Source: Deltaproteobacteria bacterium
GTDB taxonomy: Bacteria > Desulfobacterota > Desulfuromonadia > Geobacterales > Pseudopelobacteraceae
Direction: 5' to 3'
DNA: 52,584 nucleotides
Assembly (NCBI GenBank): GCA_021781535.1
Contig: JAJXWO010000028.1
Coordinates: 1 to 52,584 of the forward strand
The notes beneath the pieces were generated by a model. That model had not been told where the DNA came from, made no database searches, and saw only the letters and a program-made list of their open reading frames with translations. The position numbers were made by a program, and so were the translations under genes. This document shows positions 1 to 6,853 of this stretch, piece after piece. Numbering within the stretch: the first letter of the stretch is position 1; every line of letters starts with the position of its first letter.

Positions 1-66
1 AGTTAAGCCCCTCAGGGCCGATGATACTGCACGGGTAGCTGTGTGGGAAAGTAGGTCGCCGCCGGG
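1..66 (+). rRNA. rrf: 5S ribosomal RNA, 3' part
   Basis: The first bases carry the conserved 3' half of bacterial 5S rRNA: an AGTTAAGCCC block, then a CGATGATACTGC block, then GGGAAAGTAGGTCGCCGCC near the 3' end. The 5' half lies left of the window. A strong terminator follows at once, so this is the distal end of an rRNA operon. The exact 3' end is placed by comparison with remembered Geobacter 5S sequences and could be off by a few bases. Confidence 0.93.
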
Positions 67-72
67 AATAAT

Positions 73-115
73 AAACAAAAGCCCCGCTTCTTGAAAAAGA
101 GCGGGGCTTTTGTTT
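73..115 (+). terminator. rRNA operon terminator
   Basis: A long perfect stem pairs 73-88 with 100-115. Its GC-rich core is GCCCCGCT against AGCGGGGC, it has a short loop, and a T run follows the 3' arm. It directly follows the 5S rRNA and is a classical intrinsic terminator. The flanking A and T tracts make it symmetrical enough to work on both strands. Confidence 0.93.
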
Positions 116-574
116 GTGAAAATCTTAAAACAGAATATAATAATCATCAAAAATTGGCAAACAACAGAAAACTTACAAAACTCCAAAACGCTATTCTCTC
201 ACAAATGTGTCCTGATCATTTTCATGCACCATGCCCATAATTCTACTATCATGCTACTTTACCATAATTATGTGAAATTACTTTGACGGAGGCTTGTTAA
301 GGGGTGTATGGTGCACTCAAGAAACGAATGCACTACTCGTTAATATTTGAATTGACGATTCGGTCTGTTTCATATAGTTAATACGGTTAGTTGTCTCTGG
401 GTATCATGACTTGAATAGTGCGCCTTATTTCATTAAAAAATTAGCGCCATCTTTGATTTAGATTCAGGTTGAACTAATATGGGCAGTATATAATAATATT
501 ATGCTTATATTGGGTTCTTGATAAGCTGTGCCGTGGATTTTGTATAATTTGTTAGTCATTAATCTGGAGGTAGT
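116..574 (+). other. AT-rich intergenic region, no gene seen
   Basis: About 460 bases lie between the rRNA terminator and the next gene. They are AT-rich, have stops in all frames, and show no convincing open frame, tRNA or known riboswitch pattern. The last 60 bases hold a possible promoter and a good ribosome binding site (GGAGG at 566-570) for the membrane protein gene that follows. Confidence 0.6.
518..548 (+). promoter_or_regulatory. possible sigma70 promoter of the 7-TM gene
   Basis: TTGATA at 518-523 and a perfect TATAAT at 543-548 are separated by 19 bases, two more than ideal. The -10 lies 26 bases before the start codon, a sensible distance. The box match is good, but the spacing keeps confidence low. 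Confidence 0.35.
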
Positions 575-1342
575 ATGGATTCTATTTTTTCTTTTTTACC
601 GAAGATCTACAACCCGGTAGAATATGACACTTTCACCATCATCCAAACAGTCTTCTGGTTTTTTGCGGCTGCGGTAAGTTTTTATTTTAGTCTTGGTATT
701 GCACGCATATGGACAAGTATTTCTGTTGGTTTCTTTTTGATTTTCTGGAGCCAGGCGTACATGCTCAATCCTTATGCACAGACCTATAACAAGGTTGAAG
801 CTCTCCACTACGTCATCGGTGCCATCGCTATTATGGTAATCAGTCAAGGTTTCCAGGAGTATTATATATTTACTCGTACCCTGGAAATATCTGGAGGGAA
901 GAAGCTGGTATATCTGTCCACCATAGGGGCTATTGCCGTTGCAACCGTTCTGATTATATTGAACCCGAAGCCAAGCCTGAATTCACTCAGGAACTACAAA
1001 ATCATGGCAAATTCCATCTGGTTTTTCTTATCCATTATCAATATGTATATGGTTTGGAAAATATTTAATGAACTTCGTGACTCTTTTGTTGCAAAAGGCA
1101 TTATCTGCTTTGTGGCGGTGTTCTTTTTTATCTTTCTTTGGAAAGGTTCTGAATTGTACCTTCAAATATATCAGTGGGACAAAGCCTGGATGGACATTAT
1201 TGATTTTACGGGTGAAACTACAGACGCTGCAACATACGCGGTCCAGATCCATGCTGCTGAAACGATTCACCGGTATAGTGCTTTGTTGTCCGGCCTCTCA
1301 GTGGGGGGAACGTTTGCTTACCTATATAAACTTTTGAAATAG
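575..1342 (+). CDS. seven-helix integral membrane protein of unknown function
   Basis: This 255-residue protein is very hydrophobic. It has about seven predicted membrane segments, at roughly residues 19-42, 45-64, 78-98, 110-130, 146-164, 173-195 and 230-250. I recognise no enzyme motif, cysteine cluster or signalling domain. The ATG start follows GGAGG at 5-base spacing. The gene stands alone between the rRNA terminator and its own terminator, so it is probably monocistronic. The loops are short, and a charged, aromatic-rich stretch lies before the last helix. It could be a sensor or transporter-like membrane protein, but the sequence does not say which. I am sure it is a real gene because of its length, ribosome binding site and terminator, but not of its role. 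Confidence 0.8.
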   Translation: MDSIFSFLPKIYNPVEYDTFTIIQTVFWFFAAAVSFYFSLGIARIWTSISVGFFLIFWSQAYMLNPYAQTYNKVEALHYVIGAIAIMVISQGFQEYYIFTRTLEISGGKKLVYLSTIGAIAVATVLIILNPKPSLNSLRNYKIMANSIWFFLSIINMYMVWKIFNELRDSFVAKGIICFVAVFFFIFLWKGSELYLQIYQWDKAWMDIIDFTGETTDAATYAVQIHAAETIHRYSALLSGLSVGGTFAYLYKLLK

Positions 1343-1365
1343 GAACTATATTCATAAACAAAAGT

Positions 1366-1395
1366 GCCTCACCGTTTGCTACGGTGGGCTTTTTT
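1366..1395 (+). terminator. intrinsic terminator after the 7-TM gene
   Basis: GCCTCACCGT pairs with ACGGTGGGC (one bulged T) around a 5-base loop, followed by seven Ts. It starts 23 bases after the stop codon. Read on the minus strand the stem is followed by a T-containing stretch, so it may also end the minus-strand transcript arriving from the YheU-family gene at 1490. Confidence 0.85.
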
Positions 1396-1489
1396 GTCTG
1401 TAACCGAAATCGTAGCGTCGGAATAGTTTGTAACGTAATTTTAACTTCTTTTTCAAAACTGGCAGCTGGGTGCATGACTGCACGAAGAT

Positions 1490-1750
1490 TTAACGGCATA
1501 CGATGATGTTCCAGCTCTCCGACTTGAGATCATAAACCACCTTTGCCCTGTTGTCATGAAGCTGCTTCAGTACCTGGGCAATTTTATCATCGAGCGAGTA
1601 ACCGGAATCACCCAGATCGGCCCCCTCCCTCGTCACAAACTCCGCAACCATATTTCTCAGCGTATCCGGATGTATCTTTTCCAGAGGGATGTCGACACCT
1701 TCTTCGGGATAAATAACCTGCTTTTCACGGGAAACAACGTCGTCTTCCAT
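1490..1750 (-). CDS. YheU/UPF0270 family protein
   Basis: This 86-residue protein matches the YheU (UPF0270) family pattern: an IP-x-x-x-I-x-P-x-TL start, then a FVTREG core (about residues 37-42), then a helix with KIAQVLKQL and a final WNIIV strand. The function of the family is unknown. The N-terminal acidic extension before VDIPLEK is longer than I expect. An upstream ATG at 1786 is open, but it would overlap the exchanger gene. I chose the ATG at 1750 because GGAG lies 7 bases before it and it begins 1 base after the exchanger stop, which suggests translational coupling. It is probably cotranscribed with that gene, which is interrupted here. Confidence 0.8.
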   Translation of the reverse strand: MEDDVVSREKQVIYPEEGVDIPLEKIHPDTLRNMVAEFVTREGADLGDSGYSLDDKIAQVLKQLHDNRAKVVYDLKSESWNIIVCR

Positions 1751-1751
1751 A

Positions 1752-2702
1752 TCATGACTCCATAACCAATAAAAATATCTGCACAAAGATGATCTTCAAC
1801 AGCATGCTGAGTGGAAAAACAGCTGTATAACCGGCCTCAACCCGATCATTGCCGCACCGCCCGACGGCAAAGCCGAGAACGGCCGGTTGCGTCTGAAGGC
1901 CGGACAGGACACCACCGATGAATGGCCACGATTTACCGGCAATCATGCGTGCCATGACAATTGTTACCAGGCTGGCTACCGTTGTGATACAGGCACCCGC
2001 GAAGAGAGCAGAAAGATTGATCGGTGCCGAGTGCAACAGGGCACCGGCCTTGATGCCGGCGCACGACAAAAATACAACCAGCCCGAGTTGACGTAGCGAC
2101 ATTGATGCACCGTACGGCAGGTACCATGTCAGTGGCCCTGTTCTGCCAAGCGCCCCCAATATCAGCGCAGCAACCAGACAACCTGCCACCGGCCCGATTT
2201 CAAATGTTCCTATTCCCATGGGGAGTGTTACTACGACAGTTCCGAGGGCTATGCCCATTGCGAGTCCGAGCCCAAAAGTCAGGATGTTGAATTCGCTGGC
2301 TTCATGATAGGAATCGCCAATATATTTTGAGATTGCCGAAATATTTTCCCGTGGCGCAATAACTCGCAGGCGGTCGCCCGGCATAATGGTCGTTTCTGCG
2401 TTGGGGATAAAATCCCTGTCTCCGCGCCTGATTCTTGTCACGATACCTTCATAATTGCGAAAAAGTCCCACCTGCCGCAACGTCTTGCCGCATACTGCCG
2501 GGTTTGAGACGAATATTCGCCGGTAATCGAGCTGACTTCGGTCATTCAGCACATCGCCGGCGCATTCAACGCCAAGTATCTCTGTTGCATTGCGCACGTC
2601 ATCCAACAATCCGACAATTGTCACTATGTCGCCGTTTTTGATGACCGAATACCCTGAAATAGCGAACTGCTCGTTGCCACGCACACATCGCGCGAAGCGC
2701 AC
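1752..2702 (-). pseudogene. AspT/YbjL-type exchanger, C-terminal part (after an in-frame TAG)
   Basis: This is the second part of one gene whose first part lies at 2721-3311. It holds the end of a first RCK_C/TrkA-C-like regulatory domain, a second such domain (about residues 45-125 of this piece, ending in a GD-x-L-x-V motif), and then a hydrophobic AspT/YidE-YbjL duplication domain of about five helices to the end. Both parts share one reading frame. Translation through the TAG at 2721-2723 gives six extra residues and then this open frame with no gap. The nominal GTG start at 2702 has no convincing ribosome binding site, so independent translation is doubtful. Members of this family exchange carboxylates or amino acids across the inner membrane; the substrate here is unknown. 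Confidence 0.75.
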
Positions 2703-2720
2703 AGATAAGGAATAGCGCTC

Positions 2721-3311
2721 CTACAGTCCTGCTACTGACTCACCAGGCTCCTTGATATTGCATACTACAATGGCGACACTTGCCAATGAATCGCCGACTC
2801 CAGGCGTTTCGCGTCTGAACGGCCATGAAAGCATGAGGATCGGAATTAAAACACCCAACGGATAGGCAATCGCATAGCCAAGTGTTGCCTCAGCTCCTTT
2901 TGATCCGAGGGCCGTTGTCGCGGCAGCCAGGGACGGAGTATTGGTCAGGGCCCCGGCAAAAACACCTGCAGCGGTGCTTGCGGGTATATTCAACAGGAGA
3001 GAAGCTGCCACGTTAACTCCTAAAGCTGCTCCAATAGCGACAGGAGGTATTAATATATAGCGCCAGCCACCGTGAGACCAGGTATCGAATAAAAGATTGC
3101 TCGAAGAAAGACCAATTGCATAAACGAATAGTGCAAGACCAAAAGTTGACAAGGCATCCGGCGGCTTGACCGTGGGTACAATATAGCCCCACATGACACC
3201 GGCAAACAGCACTCCGGCAACTCCCAAGGATACTTTTTTAAAAGAAATGCGACCGAGCAGGGCTCCGCACCCGATGGCAAGGCAGACAAGGAGCAGCGGG
3301 TTGTTAAGCAT
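2721..3311 (-). pseudogene. AspT/YbjL-type exchanger, N-terminal part (ends at an in-frame TAG)
   Basis: This 196-residue piece holds the first AspT/YidE-YbjL transmembrane duplication (about five helices, residues 5-170), with the conserved FVYAIGL and GALTNTPSLAAA stretches of the family. It then enters the first RCK_C-like domain and stops at TAG (2721-2723). A complete member has two membrane halves around two RCK_C domains, about 540-560 residues; the open frame through the TAG would be 519. The ATG at 3311 has a GGAGATAT ribosome binding site. The likeliest reading is a single nonsense change (for example CAG to TAG) or a sequence error. Alone, the piece lacks half of the transporter. 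Confidence 0.78.
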
Positions 3312-3417
3312 GATATCTCCGCGAAGAACATTTTAGCCAGCTACACCTGTGAGGTGCCGTACCGGATTTACCATATTGCTTCAAACACATAAATGATACC
3401 ACCACTGACGTTCATGG

Positions 3418-5286
3418 CTATACCGATCTCTTTTTGATGGATGCTGCGGGTATTGGAGCAGTCGTGGTTGCAGGTGTCGGCCGGGTTTTTGTGCTGACGA
3501 CACCTTCAATCCATACAGAGAGAGCCTTGCTGCTTTTTAGTGTTTCCCCGGGTATTACAAGACTCTGTTTTTGTGCAAGGTCGTGCGCGTACTTGAGCTG
3601 GCCTTCGCTCGGACCGTCTCCTGCCGACCGTACAGGCGGAATGAAGAACCCCAGCTTGTTGTGAACACCTTTACAAAAGCGCTGCCAGGGTTCCTTGTTT
3701 TCTACCACCAGATCCAAAAAGTTTTCCATCTTGCTGGTCAGCTCATAATCGATCACCCAGGCGTGTTTATTCCTGAGATAGTCAATCAGAGTCTCTCCGC
3801 GTACCAGGGGGACCACCTTTCCCTTTTCTTCCTTAATGTAACCCCGGTCGGTTATGTTCTTGGTAATTGTTGCGTAGGTGGATGGGCGCCCGATGTCAAG
3901 CCGCTCCAACTCCTTCACCAGGGAACCCAGCGTAAACCTCCCCGGTGGCTTGCTCTTTTTCTCGTCAAGAATTTCCTGTACCTTCGGCACCAACTCGCCA
4001 ACGTCCACCGGGGGGAGCAGTTGCAGTTTGTCTTCCTCCACTTTTTTTTCTTTTTCGTCATCAACTTCGGCGTATACCTTGAGAAAGCCTTCAAAGACGA
4101 GCACCCGCCCGGCAGCCTTGAAGCGCGCACCCGCCACTTCAAAAAACATGACTGTCGAGTTGTAGCGTGCCGCTGCCATCTGGCTTGCGACAGCACGTTT
4201 GAAAATCATTTCATAGAGCCGGGAATGATCAGGAGTAAGCCCTTCTTTCCTGATTATCGCTTCGATGTCTGCAACGGAATGCATATGCGTGGGGCGGATA
4301 CCTTCGTGTGCCTCTGCCTGGGAGTTTTTTGATTTGTGCTGGTGCGGTTGCGCAGGCACGTAGGAATCCCCAAGCGTCCGTCCCAGAAACTCGCGGATTT
4401 CACCGATAAAGGCATCATCCATCCGAACGGAATCGGTCCGGTGGTAGGTGATGACGCCATGATCGAAAAGCGCCTGAGCAAGTTTCATCGTATGCTCCGG
4501 CGTGAACTTCAGTCGAGCGGCAGCGGCAGCCTGTAAATCAACCGTCGTGAACGGCGGTTTTGGAGATTGCCTGACCTCTTTCTTTTCCACCTTTACGGCG
4601 ATTGCATGGCTCTCCGCGCTAATGGCTGCGATGATAGCCTGTGCCTCCGCCTGGTTGGTGAACTTGCCCTTAATATGCCGGGCCATGAAATCCGTGCCAT
4701 TTTTGTTCAGCAGGATATCCAGTATCCAGTACGGGGATGGGGTGAACGCGCGGATTTCACGTTCACGGTCGACTACGAGGCGAACCGCCGGCGACTGAAC
4801 CCTTCCGACGCTGTAGCTGCCGCGGAGGTGCCTGCTGGCAATTGGCGAGAGAATATAGCCTACCAGACGGTCGCCAATCCGGCGCCCAAGAAACGCGTTG
4901 TAGAGGCCCATGTTGGTCTGTTCGAACGGCACCGCCTTGGCAAGCGATTCCTTCAGCCCCTTCTCGGTAACTTCATAAATTTCCATGCGCAGGCATTCTT
5001 TGGCAACGGATTTTACCTCTTCATAGATATGACAGCTGATGGCATATCCTTCACGGTCCGGGTCGCCGGCAAGCATGACGCTCTTCCCTCGTGCTGCAGC
5101 TCGAAGTTCCTCGGGAAGGTGCGCTTTCTTCTCGTGATAGACAAAGGTCGGCTCATAGGTTACAGGATCGACGCCAAGTCGTGCTTCGGGCAGGTCTTTG
5201 AAATGCCCCACCGTCGACATGGTTTTTACTTTGAGGATTGACTGTATTTTTTTCGCCTTGGTGGGCGATTCAACAATTATAAGCAT
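3418..5286 (-). CDS. type IA DNA topoisomerase without zinc fingers
   Basis: This 622-residue enzyme would relax or unlink DNA by single-strand passage. The Toprim domain holds the catalytic Glu6 (IVES) and the acidic triad Asp75-Asp77-Glu79 (DPDRE). The active-site tyrosine is Tyr281 in ITYHRTDS. After it come HEGIRPT (residues 327-333) and GRPSTYATI, all typical of the family. Two conserved spots differ from TopA: GEAIAWH reads GYAISCH, and YMRTDS reads YHRTDS. There is no C-terminal C4 zinc finger. Instead the tail has a PSEGQLKYAHDLAQ helix domain and a Thr/Pro/Ala-rich end with KKR, features I associate with accessory or plasmid-type topoisomerases rather than the housekeeping TopA. It stands on the minus strand between acpH and the exchanger gene. 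Confidence 0.93.
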   Translation of the reverse strand: MLIIVESPTKAKKIQSILKVKTMSTVGHFKDLPEARLGVDPVTYEPTFVYHEKKAHLPEELRAAARGKSVMLAGDPDREGYAISCHIYEEVKSVAKECLRMEIYEVTEKGLKESLAKAVPFEQTNMGLYNAFLGRRIGDRLVGYILSPIASRHLRGSYSVGRVQSPAVRLVVDREREIRAFTPSPYWILDILLNKNGTDFMARHIKGKFTNQAEAQAIIAAISAESHAIAVKVEKKEVRQSPKPPFTTVDLQAAAAARLKFTPEHTMKLAQALFDHGVITYHRTDSVRMDDAFIGEIREFLGRTLGDSYVPAQPHQHKSKNSQAEAHEGIRPTHMHSVADIEAIIRKEGLTPDHSRLYEMIFKRAVASQMAAARYNSTVMFFEVAGARFKAAGRVLVFEGFLKVYAEVDDEKEKKVEEDKLQLLPPVDVGELVPKVQEILDEKKSKPPGRFTLGSLVKELERLDIGRPSTYATITKNITDRGYIKEEKGKVVPLVRGETLIDYLRNKHAWVIDYELTSKMENFLDLVVENKEPWQRFCKGVHNKLGFFIPPVRSAGDGPSEGQLKYAHDLAQKQSLVIPGETLKSSKALSVWIEGVVSTKTRPTPATTTAPIPAASIKKRSV

Positions 5287-5466
5287 GACACCTACGAGAT
5301 GAAAGTTGTTGTTCCGGCCTTTTTTTCAGGAGTTGAACAGTGCACATTACCGCTAGAGAAGCTGTGTCGCACGCACAAAAAATAGCGGTATAAAATTAAC
5401 AGGCAGCGTTTCATGTGCTGTGGAGGTGGTATTGTTTCGGTAACAATCTCACCCCCCACTGCCGTG

Positions 5467-6060
5467 TTACGAACAATCAGTTTCCGTAGCGATAAAATCA
5501 GCCGCGAAGCAGCGCACCAGCGGCATGAAACCGTGAAAATCAGACTCCAAGTCATCATAATGCCGAATCAGCTCTGCTTCACCCCCGGCCAGCGGATTGG
5601 AGCGCAGCACCCTTCGGGACATGCGTTCCAAGGCGCTTCCGATTCCGCTCACCTCTCCATAGGACGGCAGCAGTTCCTCGAAGATCACGGGTATCAGTTT
5701 TTGCAAATGTTCGGGCAAATCGTCTCGTTGCTTCTCAATGGCCGATCTGGTTCTGGCAAGATACGGGTCAAACGGTTCATCCGACCAGCAACTCCACTCC
5801 CTGACCAGATAATGATCATAGAACAGATCGACCAGTACTCCGCGATACAGCCCGTAGTGCGGATCAAGCCGTCGCCTGCTTTGCTGGAACACATCGTTTC
5901 GGCTGGCGAAAGAATCTATTCTGCGGTGCAGGGCAACCCCCTGCCGTATCTTATCGGGAAACCGGTCCGTCAGTGGGCCTTTGACGAAGTCTCCCATGAA
6001 GTTGCCAGCGAGAATCTGATCGTTTGCTCCGGAAAGCAGCATGTGAAAGAGAAAGTTCAT
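5467..6060 (-). CDS. acpH: acyl carrier protein phosphodiesterase (AcpH)
   Basis: This 197-residue protein matches AcpH, which removes the phosphopantetheine arm from acyl carrier protein. Visible family features are MNFLFHMLLS at the N-terminus, GNFMGDFVKG (about residues 19-28), GVALHRRIDSF (about 41-51) and DLFYDHYL (about 78-85), which carry the His and Asp metal ligands of an HD-type fold. Its ATG overlaps the stop of the upstream NRDE gene by 4 bases (ATGA), so the two are translationally coupled. Downstream, 180 bases separate it from the topoisomerase. Assignment is good at family level; activity is inferred. Confidence 0.88.
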   Translation of the reverse strand: MNFLFHMLLSGANDQILAGNFMGDFVKGPLTDRFPDKIRQGVALHRRIDSFASRNDVFQQSRRRLDPHYGLYRGVLVDLFYDHYLVREWSCWSDEPFDPYLARTRSAIEKQRDDLPEHLQKLIPVIFEELLPSYGEVSGIGSALERMSRRVLRSNPLAGGEAELIRHYDDLESDFHGFMPLVRCFAADFIATETDCS

Positions 6061-6836
6061 GAGATAGGAAGCCTGACTTGAAAACTGTACCGTAACAGAG
6101 TTGGAGAATTGGGGGAACGGTCAAAGGTACGCTCTAAGAACGTAACCAACCCGCTTCGGTTGATCAGCAGTACTGTTGTAGAACGGGTCCCATAGTTTTC
6201 GTTGCCGATGAAAATTGGCGAGAGCAGCCGTTCCCGGTCGGGGCCAACGCCAGTGTCGGGCAGCATGTCATCGGCAAACGGGGTTGGATCTGACAGTGCG
6301 GCAAAAACCTGTTCAGGATCGACCTGAGCCTCTTGCACCACGGCTTTGAGTCGCGACGTGGCAGCAGCCACTTTGGGCCAGCGGGTGTCGAGCAGGTGGT
6401 TGGAAAGCCCGTGGATTCCCGGAGTGACCGGACCTGAAAAGCCGCCCCGGTTCGTAAAATAATTCAGTTCAGTTGCGGTGCCATACAGCAGGTTAAGCCC
6501 TTTGTAGCGCGCGCCATCATGATTGAGAAGTGACTGGAAGTCACCGGGCGTCATCAACGGATTCTGCAGGTATGCCAAAACCAGTCTGCCGCGCGATGTG
6601 GAAGCGGCACCCTGTTCTTGCGGGGCGCGATAATTGGTGACGGCGGCCACTTTACCATTCGTCGTTACTCCCAGCCATGTTCCCCCGGCAACTCTGTCCC
6701 GCCCAGCCAGAATGTGCGGAGCGTCGCACCAGAATCCGGCCGGGTCAGTAGGGCGATCGCGATACTCGTCACGATTGGCACCCAGAATCAGCTGATAGTC
6801 GGGATGGCAGTTATAGGCAAAGACAATCAGGCACAT
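6057..6836 (-). CDS. NRDE/TANGO2 family protein
   Basis: The 259 residues start with MCLIVFAYN and contain GANRDEYRDRP (residues 19-29), the NRDE signature of the TANGO2 family. GGTWLGV (about 52-58) and VTNYR (about 67-71) follow, and GIHGLSN lies near residue 140. The exposed Cys2 after Met resembles N-terminal nucleophile hydrolases, which has been suggested for this family. Eukaryotic members are linked to heme handling and lipid metabolism, while bacterial roles are unclear. The gene overlaps acpH by 4 bases and lies 17 bases downstream of the kinase gene, so all three may be cotranscribed. Do not read a firm enzymatic role from this. Confidence 0.88.
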   Translation of the reverse strand: MCLIVFAYNCHPDYQLILGANRDEYRDRPTDPAGFWCDAPHILAGRDRVAGGTWLGVTTNGKVAAVTNYRAPQEQGAASTSRGRLVLAYLQNPLMTPGDFQSLLNHDGARYKGLNLLYGTATELNYFTNRGGFSGPVTPGIHGLSNHLLDTRWPKVAAATSRLKAVVQEAQVDPEQVFAALSDPTPFADDMLPDTGVGPDRERLLSPIFIGNENYGTRSTTVLLINRSGLVTFLERTFDRSPNSPTLLRYSFQVRLPIS

Positions 6837-6853
6837 GGCATCGGATGGTGTGG

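Noticed and set aside
224..314. Distant inverted words TGCACCAT and ATGGTGCA
   Set aside because: Eight matching bases 75 bases apart in AT-rich spacer can arise by chance; there is no direct target repeat or open frame to suggest a mobile element.
5431..5447. Hairpin ATTGTT-TCGGT-AACAAT after acpH
   Set aside because: The stem is short and AT-rich and no T run follows on the minus strand, so I do not call it a terminator.
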